Assembly (NCBI GenBank): GCA_024680835.1
Contig: JAILBP010000025.1
Span: forward strand, 1 to 13,903
Source: RGIG6904 sp024680835
GTDB taxonomy: Bacteria > Bacillota > Clostridia > Lachnospirales > Lachnospiraceae
DNA: 13,903 bases
Reading direction: 5' to 3'
Each line of letters begins with the position of its first letter. Within the stretch, counting starts at the first letter, position 1. The notes beneath the pieces are model-generated. The model was not told the origin of the DNA. It saw only the letters and a list, made by a program, of their open reading frames with translations, and did no database searches. Positions 1 to 5,909 of the stretch are shown in pieces. Position numbers and translations under genes: made by a program.

Positions 1-23
1 GTAACGATCGCAACTTTTTTCAT
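1..23 (-). CDS. 5' end of an unidentified gene, cut by the window edge
   Basis: Only seven codons and two bases are present, reading MKKVAIV on the minus strand. The start is supported by an AGGA ribosome binding site seven bases before the ATG and by an extended -10 promoter about 50 bases upstream. The N-terminus, a short basic segment followed by a hydrophobic beta strand, is common in Rossmann-fold proteins such as FabG-type reductases, but it is far too short to identify. The gene is separated from groEL by a terminator and has its own promoter, so it is probably an independent unit. Confidence 0.6.
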
Positions 24-74
24 AAAGTAATCCTCATAAAAATATGAATCTGTTCTGATTTCACACTCCTTTAG

Positions 75-83
75 AGTATAACA
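75..83 (-). promoter_or_regulatory. Extended -10 promoter for the gene at the left edge
   Basis: On the minus strand this reads TGTTATACT: a TATACT -10 hexamer preceded by the TGn extended -10 element. No good -35 hexamer lies 16-18 bases upstream, which is tolerable for extended -10 promoters. It falls between the groEL terminator and the AGGA-ATG start at 23, giving a leader of about 45 nt. Confidence 0.45.
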
Positions 84-110
84 TATATAAAAATAAAAGG
101 GTAGGTTTTT

Positions 111-154
111 TTATAAAAACAAAAGGTCAAAATCATAAAAATGATTTTGACCTT
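111..154 (-). terminator. Intrinsic terminator of the groES-groEL transcript
   Basis: A perfect 14-bp inverted repeat (123-136 with 141-154) with a 4-nt loop is followed on the minus strand by a T-rich run, TTTTGTTTTTAT. The stem is AT-rich but long. It is the first convincing terminator after groEL, although it lies about 260 bases beyond the stop codon. Confidence 0.8.
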
Positions 155-160
155 GATATT

Positions 161-414
161 AATACGGGTCGTTAATACCCTCTTCGGAACCAAGCTCAGC
201 TCGAAAATCAGAGATTTTCTCGCTGTTTGGCTCTACTTCAGATAATACGGATCGCTACGTTGCTTTGCAACTCCCGCGATCCTACAACCACTCGCAATCC
301 GCTGATTTTCTGTAAAACAGAAAATCGCTACTTGCTCGTGCTTGTGCGGGTCGTTAATACAAAATGCTCGCTCGCGCAAGCACGGCTCACATTTTGTATT
401 TCGACCCTTGTATT
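161..414. repeat. Composite palindromic repeat element in the groEL 3' region
   Basis: This 254-base non-coding stretch is a chain of inverted repeats. Visible stems are 203-209/213-219 (7 bp), 249-255/276-282 (7 bp) with an inner 259-263/267-271, 304-313/317-326 (10 bp, 3-nt loop), and 348-366/390-407 (6 plus 11 bp with a small internal loop). The 14-mer CGGGTCGTTAATAC occurs twice in direct orientation (165-178 and 347-360). The ends resemble imperfect terminal inverted repeats: AATACGGGTCG at 161-171 and CGACCCTTGTATT at 402-414. Two of the loops share a GCT...TTGC/CGC...GCAA-like core while their arms differ. It has no coding potential that I trust. It looks like a mobile or expanding intergenic repeat family, comparable in kind to MITEs or bacterial mosaic elements; its copy number outside the window cannot be seen. 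Confidence 0.65.
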
Positions 415-415
415 A

Positions 416-2035
416 TCACATCATTCCCATGCCGGGGTTGGCAGGCATAGCCGGTGTATCCTCTTTGATGTTGGCAACAACTGACTCTGTGGTCAGGAAT
501 GTTGAAGCAACAGATGTTGCGTTAAGAAGTGCGGAACGAGTAACCTTTACCGGATCCAGGATTCCTGCAGCTACCATGTCAACATACTGCTCTGTTGCAG
601 CATCAAAACCGGTGCCCTTCTTTGACTCTTTAACCTTATTGATGATAACTGCACCCTCTAAGCCTGCATTGGCAGCGATATAGTAAAGCGGAGCCTCAAG
701 TGCCTTCAGGATAACCTTTGCACCTGTCTTCTCATCGCCGTCAAGCTTCTCTACCAGCTTCTCAACCTCTTTTGAAGCATGGATGTATGCGCTTCCGCCG
801 CCTGCGATAACGCCTTCCTCAACAGCAGCTCTTGTAGCGTTCAAAGCATCCTCCATACGGAGTTTTGCTTCCTTCATCTCTATCTCTGTAGCAGCGCCTA
901 CGCGGATAACTGCAACACCGCCGGAAAGCTTTGCCAGACGCTCCTGAAGTTTTTCTTTGTCAAACTCTGAAGTTGTCTCACCGATCTGATTCTTGATCTG
1001 AGTGATACGAGCCTTGATATCAGCCTTCTTGCCTGCGCCGTCAACGATGATGGTGTTTTCCTTTGTAACCTTAACGGATTTAGCACGGCCGAGAACTGAA
1101 AGATCAGCCTCCTTAAGCTCCATACCAAGCTCTGAAGATATAACCTGTCCGCCTGTGAGGATAGCGATATCCTGAAGCATCTCTTTTCTGCGATCGCCGT
1201 AGCCCGGAGCCTTGACAGCTACCACATTGAAGGTTCCTCTGAGTTTATTGAGAATAAGAGTTGTGAGAGCCTCACCCTCAACATCCTCAGCGATGATGAG
1301 AAGTCTTGAACCGCTCTGAACGATCTGCTCCAATACAGGCAGGATGTCCTGAATGTTGGAGATCTTCTTGTCTGTGATCAAAACATATGGATCGTCAAGA
1401 TTTGCTTCCATCTTGTCCATATCTGTGCACATATATGCTGAGAGATATCCTCTGTCAAACTGCATACCTTCCACAAGATCAAGCTCTGTCTGCATTGTCT
1501 TTGACTCTTCGATGGTGATGACACCGTCATTTGTAACCTTTTCCATAGCGTCAGCAACCAGTGCGCCGACTTCGTCGTCTCCTGCAGAGATAGAGGCAAC
1601 ACGTGTGATCTGATCCTTGCCCTTTACCTTCTGGCTCATCTTTAAGATTGCTTCGATAGCTACATCTGTAGCTTTCTTCATACCTTTTCTGAGGATGATG
1701 GGGTTAGCGCCTGCCTCCAGGTTCTTCATGCCCTCTTTTACCATAGCCTGTGCCAGCACGGTAGCTGTTGTGGTACCGTCTCCGGCTGCATCATTGGTCT
1801 TTGTGGCAACTTCCTTTACGAGCTGTGCTCCCATGTTCTCGAAAGCATCCGGAAGCTCGATCTCTTTAGCGATGGTAACACCGTCGTTTGTGATGAGGGG
1901 TGCGCCGTATGACTTATCCAATACAACGTTTCTGCCTTTGGGTCCCAATGTAACCCTTACTGTATCTGCCAATTTATCCACGCCGGCCTGAAGGCTTACA
2001 CGCGCTTCTGTTCCGTATTTAATCTCCTTAGCCAT
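416..2035 (-). CDS. groEL: 60 kDa chaperonin GroEL
   Basis: GroEL forms the double heptameric ring that, capped by GroES, encloses unfolded cytosolic proteins and folds them in ATP-driven cycles. The 539-residue product has the expected length and is full length. The N-terminus MAKEIKYG is typical. The ATP site is seen as LGPKGRNV near residue 31 and GDGTTT near residue 86, and the protein ends in the Met/Gly-rich tail GMGMM. The reading frame stays open 72 bases further upstream, but the start at 2035 is set by GGAG seven bases before the ATG and by family alignment. It is the second gene of the groES-groEL operon, 125 bases after groES, and shares the CIRCE-controlled promoter upstream of groES. 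Confidence 0.98.
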   Translation of the reverse strand: MAKEIKYGTEARVSLQAGVDKLADTVRVTLGPKGRNVVLDKSYGAPLITNDGVTIAKEIELPDAFENMGAQLVKEVATKTNDAAGDGTTTATVLAQAMVKEGMKNLEAGANPIILRKGMKKATDVAIEAILKMSQKVKGKDQITRVASISAGDDEVGALVADAMEKVTNDGVITIEESKTMQTELDLVEGMQFDRGYLSAYMCTDMDKMEANLDDPYVLITDKKISNIQDILPVLEQIVQSGSRLLIIAEDVEGEALTTLILNKLRGTFNVVAVKAPGYGDRRKEMLQDIAILTGGQVISSELGMELKEADLSVLGRAKSVKVTKENTIIVDGAGKKADIKARITQIKNQIGETTSEFDKEKLQERLAKLSGGVAVIRVGAATEIEMKEAKLRMEDALNATRAAVEEGVIAGGGSAYIHASKEVEKLVEKLDGDEKTGAKVILKALEAPLYYIAANAGLEGAVIINKVKESKKGTGFDAATEQYVDMVAAGILDPVKVTRSALLNATSVASTFLTTESVVANIKEDTPAMPANPGMGMM

Positions 2036-2120
2036 TTCTTTTCTCCTTTGATAAAATATAAGATGAAATATGATCTGAAATAACCTGACAGGACTCCATA
2101 TGATCATCCGGACAATCCCC

Positions 2121-2153
2121 GATGCTCACGGCTCCCGTCACTCTGTAAGCATC
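2121..2153 (-). other. Hairpin between groES and groEL
   Basis: Positions 2121-2129 and 2145-2153 pair over 9 bp with one G-U pair and can be extended by two further pairs, around a 15-nt loop. The hairpin starts just after the groES stop codon and has no T-run, so it is not a classic terminator. It may be an mRNA processing or stability element, or nothing more than spacer. Confidence 0.4.
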
Positions 2154-2160
2154 AGTTTAC

Positions 2161-2445
2161 TTATTTAACTATCGCCAATATATCACTCTGACGAACGATA
2201 GTGTATTCTTCGCCTTCAAGCTTGACCTCTGTGCCGGCATATTTAGAGCAGATGACCTTATCGCCCTTCTTAACCTGCATTGCAACTTCTTTTCCGTCTA
2301 CCATTCCGCCCGGTCCGACAGCTACAACCTCTGCCTCCTGCGGCTTTTCCTGAGCTGAGCCTGTGAGGATGATGCCTGATTTGGTCTTCTCCTCGGCTTC
2401 AAGCTGCTTTACAACGACTCTGTCCAATAATGGTACTAATTTCAT
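2161..2445 (-). CDS. groES: 10 kDa co-chaperonin GroES
   Basis: GroES is the heptameric lid of the GroEL folding chamber. The 94-residue product matches the family length. The N-terminus MKLVPLLDRVVVK, the mobile-loop region around residues 17-33 (EKTKSGIILTGSAQEKPQ) and the GDKVICSKYAGTEV strand are all characteristic. The start at 2445 is chosen over an in-frame start 54 bases upstream because a consensus AAGGAGG lies at the right distance before it. It is the first gene of the heat-shock operon, with promoter and CIRCE operator directly upstream. Confidence 0.98.
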   Translation of the reverse strand: MKLVPLLDRVVVKQLEAEEKTKSGIILTGSAQEKPQEAEVVAVGPGGMVDGKEVAMQVKKGDKVICSKYAGTEVKLEGEEYTIVRQSDILAIVK

Positions 2446-2492
2446 GATATTTGCCTCCTTTTTTATTGGAATTATATACCTTTTTAGTTTTG

Positions 2493-2519
2493 GTAGCACT
2501 CAACGTCTTCGAGTGCTAA
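2493..2519 (-). promoter_or_regulatory. CIRCE operator (HrcA binding site)
   Basis: On the minus strand the site reads TTAGCACTC, nine bases, GAGTGCTAC. This differs from the CIRCE consensus TTAGCACTC-N9-GAGTGCTAA by one base. It begins 5 bases downstream of the -10 hexamer, so it covers the expected transcription start. HrcA bound here should repress groESL and release it on heat shock. No hrcA gene lies in the window. Confidence 0.95.
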
Positions 2520-2524
2520 TTGAT

Positions 2525-2553
2525 AATATAAACCAATATGAAACAGAATGCAA
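2525..2553 (-). promoter_or_regulatory. Sigma-A promoter of groES-groEL
   Basis: On the minus strand a -35 box TTGCAT (2548-2553) and a -10 box TATATT (2525-2530) are separated by exactly 17 bases. The CIRCE operator follows at once, and the groES ribosome binding site is about 60 bases downstream of the predicted start. Confidence 0.85.
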
Positions 2554-2634
2554 GTGTTTTTTTGAAATTTTTTATTTTTGTTGTTCTGCTGATGTCCTTA
2601 AGCATTCGTGCTGCGCTCTCCCACTGTAATTGCG

Positions 2635-3420
2635 TCATATAAGCCCATAATGCTCCATCGCCTTGAATATGCCGTCTGCATGAAGCGTATCGGTAACATG
2701 CTCAGCTATGAATTTCATCTCATCATGTCCGTTACCCATTACTATGGCATGACCCGCGGTTTCCAGCATACCTCTGTCGTTCGGGCTGTCGCCCACCGCA
2801 TATGTATCGGAAACATCGATATCCAGAAGCTCGCAGACTTTCAATATCCCTGTGCCTTTATGAAAACCTTTCGGCACGAACTCCGTCACTGTTTCATCAT
2901 GTATCATGAAATCAAAATCGGATTCCGTGGCTTTGTAGCATGCTTCCCTGTCGCATTTTTCCGTTGCGCAGGAAAACTTGCTGATCTCCCAGTCTTTCCA
3001 ATGGTCCTTTATGGAAAGCAGGTTTTCACCCATCTCGCTCCTGAGCTTATCTGCGTAAGGCTCATTTTCGAACTCTTCATCATCCATGTAGAGGTAACGC
3101 CTGCCTTCCAGTATAGGTCTGAAGCCGAAGCTTCTGACTGTATTGATGACATGCTCTGACAGTTCCTGTGACATCTCATAATAAAATATCTCTTTTTCAT
3201 CCAGCTCTATCATGGTGCCGCAGCCGGACACAATGCCGTCAAAGCCTATGGACAAAAGCTTTTTATCCCTGATATATCCTCTGCATCTGCCGGAATTGAT
3301 AAAGGTCAGTACACCATTTTTGCGCAACAGCCTCACTGCATCAAAAACGGACGGAGGGATGAAGTTTTTTGCATCCCACAATGTCCCGTCCACATCAAAA
3401 AATACCGCTTTCTTTCCCAT
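2635..3420 (-). CDS. Cof-type HAD-superfamily phosphatase
   Basis: This is a probable cytosolic Mg2+-dependent phosphatase of the haloacid dehalogenase superfamily, Cof/C2-cap subgroup. Motif I FFDVDGTL holds the nucleophile Asp9 and acid/base Asp11. Motif II is the NSGR near residue 43, motif III probably the Lys in HKGTGI near 188, and motif IV GDSPND near 210. The cap lies between motifs II and III. At 261 residues the length is normal. The substrate cannot be read from the sequence; relatives act on sugar phosphates, nucleotides or flavin phosphates. An in-frame GTG directly before the ATG (3423) is an equally possible start, with AGGA eight bases before it. It is the last gene of the Nudix/membrane/Sir2/HAD unit, 37 bases after the Sir2 gene. 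I see no clear terminator after it. Confidence 0.9.
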   Translation of the reverse strand: MGKKAVFFDVDGTLWDAKNFIPPSVFDAVRLLRKNGVLTFINSGRCRGYIRDKKLLSIGFDGIVSGCGTMIELDEKEIFYYEMSQELSEHVINTVRSFGFRPILEGRRYLYMDDEEFENEPYADKLRSEMGENLLSIKDHWKDWEISKFSCATEKCDREACYKATESDFDFMIHDETVTEFVPKGFHKGTGILKVCELLDIDVSDTYAVGDSPNDRGMLETAGHAIVMGNGHDEMKFIAEHVTDTLHADGIFKAMEHYGLI

Positions 3421-3457
3421 CACCTGTTACATCCTGTAATCTTTTTTGTATATTTTT

Positions 3458-4204
3458 TTACACTTTCAGCGCGCCGAAAACCTCACCGATATTCTCATGG
3501 AATATAAGCCCTGCCATATCGTCATACGCTGTCCTGTCACGGTTTATTATGACAAGATTTTTGCCTCTGAACTGTCTTACGAGACCACTGGCAGGATATA
3601 CTGTCAGAGAAGTCCCGCCCACTATGAAAAGATCCGCCCTCGCAAGAGCTCTCTCAGCCCCTGTCCACGCAGCCTCCGGCAGCATCTCTCCGTACAGAGT
3701 CACATCCGGTCTTATCTGACCGCCGCACTCACATTTCGGTATCTTTGCTTCAGACTTGAAAATATAGTCATAGGGATATTTTTTGCCGCACTTCATACAG
3801 TAATTTCTCATGGTAGTGCCGTGTACTTCATAGACGCACTCGCTTCCGCCCTTTTGATGAAGTCCGTCGATATTCTGTGTTATGACAGCCTTTATCTTTC
3901 CCTTTTTTTCCAGCTCTGCCAGGACTTTGTGGGCTTTGTTGGGCTCAATCCCCTCCACATTAAGCTTTTGCCTGTAGAACTCATAGAAAACATCGGGATG
4001 ATCCACCAGACAATCGATGGACAAAAGATATTCCGGAGAATATTTCTCAAACTGTACATCATGCTGATTGTACAGTCCGTCCTTGCTGCGGAAATCCGGG
4101 ATTCCACTCTCGGTGGAAACACCCGCCCCTCCGAAAAACACACCGTACTCACAAGAATCCAGCATTTCCTGAAGCTTCGCGATCCTGCTCTCAAAATCTT
4201 CCAT
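3458..4204 (-). CDS. NAD-dependent protein deacylase, Sir2 family
   Basis: Sirtuins remove acyl groups from lysines using NAD+ and release nicotinamide and 2'-O-acyl-ADP-ribose. The 248-residue product has all the key elements: GAGVSTESGIPDFRS (residues 26-40) for NAD binding, TQNIDGLH (109-116), catalytic His128 in VHGT, and zinc ligands Cys136, Cys139, Cys158 and Cys160. It also has VGGTS (195-199) and INRD near 220. The Tyr-x-x-Arg pair that marks desuccinylases such as CobB and SIRT5 appears as YEFY, so a deacetylase preference is more likely (inference). The start has a consensus AAGGAGGTG ribosome binding site. It sits 35 bases after the membrane-protein gene in the same operon; the upstream Nudix enzyme could consume its ADP-ribose products. 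Confidence 0.95.
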   Translation of the reverse strand: MEDFESRIAKLQEMLDSCEYGVFFGGAGVSTESGIPDFRSKDGLYNQHDVQFEKYSPEYLLSIDCLVDHPDVFYEFYRQKLNVEGIEPNKAHKVLAELEKKGKIKAVITQNIDGLHQKGGSECVYEVHGTTMRNYCMKCGKKYPYDYIFKSEAKIPKCECGGQIRPDVTLYGEMLPEAAWTGAERALARADLFIVGGTSLTVYPASGLVRQFRGKNLVIINRDRTAYDDMAGLIFHENIGEVFGALKV

Positions 4205-4239
4205 TTATGGCACCTCCTTCAAATACAATTTTCCACACT

Positions 4240-5124
4240 CTATCTTATAGCCGGGATGACCTCCTCAAATATCATAACATCCCTGAGCTGTCTTCTAAGT
4301 TCATCAATATCTGTCATCTCTCCCGAATCAATATGCATTTTTATGACAAACATGAGTTCTTTTTCATAATCATACTGTCTCAGTATCCAATTGATCTTCT
4401 CATATTCCGCCCTGATATTTCTCTCCCTTCCGGGAGATTTTTTATGAAAGGGATCTGCAACATGAGGTTTTGTCCAGCCTGCGTTCCTTACTACATGAAA
4501 CCGGTAATCACTTATACTTTTTGATGTTGCAAAAACATTATAGAACGCTACCACTCCCGTCAAAAACAGCATAACACCGATATATGTAGGTTGAAACATA
4601 GGCCATATCGCTTCTTTCATAAACCAGAGAAATGCATTCAGCGCGATACATACCACAAACAAAGAAACATGGAACTTAACTGAGAACTTCATATTTTCGA
4701 TCTTCTTTTTTACAAACAGAAGATGCTTCTCGTTTGTGGCAATACTCTGACACAAAAGACTGTTTTTTTGCATCCAGAGGTTTTTAAGATCTTCTATTCC
4801 GTAGTCTGACTGCCTGACACTGAATAACGAATCTGTCTCATATCTCTCGTCCGGGGTTTTCTCAACCTTTTCTTTCTCCTGACCGTCAAAGAAAAGATCC
4901 AGGTCATCTTTTATAGGTGTTGGCTCATCACCGGTGAAATCCGTTTCAAACTCGTAACCGGCTGCCCCTACTGCACGAGTTTTTTTTTCATGAACCCTAT
5001 CCGGATCAGATCCGGCTTTAATACCGGTCTCAACTTCTGTATTATGCTGTTCTGCAACATTCAGATCTTCTGATCTGACTCCTGCAGCAGATTGAGAATT
5101 CCGTGATCTCTTCTTTTTCTTCAT
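4240..5124 (-). CDS. Two-pass membrane protein of unknown function
   Basis: I do not recognise this 294-residue protein. It opens with a strongly basic MKKKKRSR and has a long, polar, probably disordered region up to about residue 105. An amphipathic segment follows (about 109-149), then two hydrophobic helices at about 150-169 and 180-200. The C-terminal 90 residues are charged and probably helical, including YEKINWILRQYDYEKELMF near 241. With two membrane spans and a Lys-rich N-terminus, both ends are predicted to be cytoplasmic. GGAG lies about ten bases before the start. It sits between the Nudix gene (20-base gap) and the Sir2 gene (35-base gap), so it is very likely cotranscribed with both. 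A role as membrane anchor or scaffold for the enzymes would be a guess. Confidence 0.8.
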   Translation of the reverse strand: MKKKKRSRNSQSAAGVRSEDLNVAEQHNTEVETGIKAGSDPDRVHEKKTRAVGAAGYEFETDFTGDEPTPIKDDLDLFFDGQEKEKVEKTPDERYETDSLFSVRQSDYGIEDLKNLWMQKNSLLCQSIATNEKHLLFVKKKIENMKFSVKFHVSLFVVCIALNAFLWFMKEAIWPMFQPTYIGVMLFLTGVVAFYNVFATSKSISDYRFHVVRNAGWTKPHVADPFHKKSPGRERNIRAEYEKINWILRQYDYEKELMFVIKMHIDSGEMTDIDELRRQLRDVMIFEEVIPAIR

Positions 5125-5144
5125 TTAACAAAACTCCGTTTACT

Positions 5145-5681
5145 TCACAAACCTCTGCATTTTAATGCCAGTATGGCAGCAACGGTCTTGCCATCCTGGA
5201 TCTCGCCTTTATATATCTTCTCCACCAGTTCATCCAGTTCAAACATTTCTATCTCTATGAACTCATATTCATCCGGATGCTTTTGACCTGAGGATATATC
5301 CTCTGCAAGATATACATCGATAAACTCGTCGCAGTATGCCACTGTAGGTCTCAGGGATAAAAGATAGGTTATCTTTCCCGCTTTATAACCGGTCTCCTCC
5401 TCAAGCTCTCTGGCTGCGCAGACCGCAGTATCCTCACTGCTGTCATCCCTGGCTCCTGCCGGGATCTCCAGCGTAATACGGTCAAGGGCATTTCTGAACT
5501 GTCTTACCATCAGTATCTTCCCGTCAGGCATGACAGGTATCACTGCCGCCGCACCCTTTCTGTGGTGTATCAGATCCCATTGTACCACATTTCCGTCAGG
5601 CATCTCCATAGAATCCGAAAAGAAATCCACAATTGCTCCCGCATGCTTTAATTCACGTCCTATTCTCTTTATCTCTTCCAT
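5145..5681 (-). CDS. Nudix hydrolase, ADP-ribose pyrophosphatase type
   Basis: This is a probable cytosolic enzyme that cleaves ADP-ribose to AMP and ribose 5-phosphate. The 178-residue product has the Nudix box at about residues 76-99, with the catalytic core RELEEETGY (91-99) and Glu83. A loop glycine (Gly76) in EIPAG, the RPTVAYCDE stretch after the box, and the N-terminal WDLIHHRKGAAAVIPV strand all fit the ADP-ribose pyrophosphatase subgroup. There are six residues, not the usual five, between Gly76 and Glu83, so the first loop of the box has a one-residue insertion; the metal-binding glutamates are intact. AGGAG lies nine bases before the ATG. It is the first gene of the unit that continues with the membrane protein, Sir2 and HAD genes, which supports ADP-ribose or O-acetyl-ADP-ribose as a substrate (inference). 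Confidence 0.9.
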   Translation of the reverse strand: MEEIKRIGRELKHAGAIVDFFSDSMEMPDGNVVQWDLIHHRKGAAAVIPVMPDGKILMVRQFRNALDRITLEIPAGARDDSSEDTAVCAARELEEETGYKAGKITYLLSLRPTVAYCDEFIDVYLAEDISSGQKHPDEYEFIEIEMFELDELVEKIYKGEIQDGKTVAAILALKCRGL

Positions 5682-5708
5682 TGTATATTCTCCTGTTAAT
5701 ATGATGAT

Positions 5709-5797
5709 CAGGGCTTAACAACCTGCTTGCGATCATGCCTCACCTACCTAATAGACGTAACTATACAGACACCCGCGACAGCATGAGTAGAGCCCTG
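5709..5797 (-). promoter_or_regulatory. Foldable leader of the Nudix operon (unclassified)
   Basis: The roughly 120-nt leader between the promoter and the Nudix gene contains nested complementary segments. The outer pair is 5709-5715 with 5791-5797 (CAGGGCT/AGCCCTG, 7 bp), the middle pair 5733-5738 with 5781-5786 (6 bp), and the inner pair 5751-5754 with 5761-5764 (4 bp). The nesting suggests a structured RNA. I could not match it to a riboswitch class; a short TTAGGT...GTGAGGC stretch recalls the M-box start, but the rest does not fit. The short stems mean chance pairing is possible. Confidence 0.3.
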
Positions 5798-5809
5798 CAA
5801 AACATATTC

Positions 5810-5818
5810 ATTATATCA
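5810..5818 (-). promoter_or_regulatory. Extended -10 promoter of the Nudix/Sir2 operon
   Basis: On the minus strand this is TGATATAAT, a perfect TATAAT -10 box with the TGn extension, just downstream of the rny terminator. The -35 region is weak (TTGTCT at a 19-base spacing). The predicted start is near 5803, about 120 bases before the Nudix ATG. Confidence 0.6.
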
Positions 5819-5869
5819 TATGAAAAACAAATTAAGACAAAACTTTGGGTATTGATTTCTGTAGTAAAT

Positions 5870-5904
5870 AAAGAAAAATAAAAGCCGGAACTTACGTTCC
5901 GGCT
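5870..5904 (-). terminator. Intrinsic terminator of rny
   Basis: A perfect 9-bp inverted repeat (5883-5891 with 5896-5904, GCCGGAAC core) with a 4-nt loop begins right after the rny stop codon. On the minus strand it is followed by TTTTATTTTTCTTTATTT. It separates rny from the downstream Nudix unit. Confidence 0.93.
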
Positions 5905-5909
5905 CAAAT

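Noticed and set aside
161..414. CRISPR array
   Set aside because: The repeats are palindromes of different sequence, without the regular spacing or constant repeat and unique spacers of an array.
227..683. Plus-strand ORFs across the palindromic element and the groEL end
   Set aside because: They run through stem-loops and antisense groEL, with no ribosome binding site or protein-like composition.
2608..3159. 183-codon plus-strand ORF opposite the HAD phosphatase
   Set aside because: The minus-strand frame has all four HAD motifs, and the plus-strand product resembles no protein family I know.
5653..5736. Upstream ORF of 27 codons in the Nudix leader, overlapping the first ten Nudix codons in another frame
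   Set aside because: The AGGT/GTGAGG stretch before its ATG is too close or too weak to be a good binding site, and the peptide has no recognisable attenuator-type codon run.
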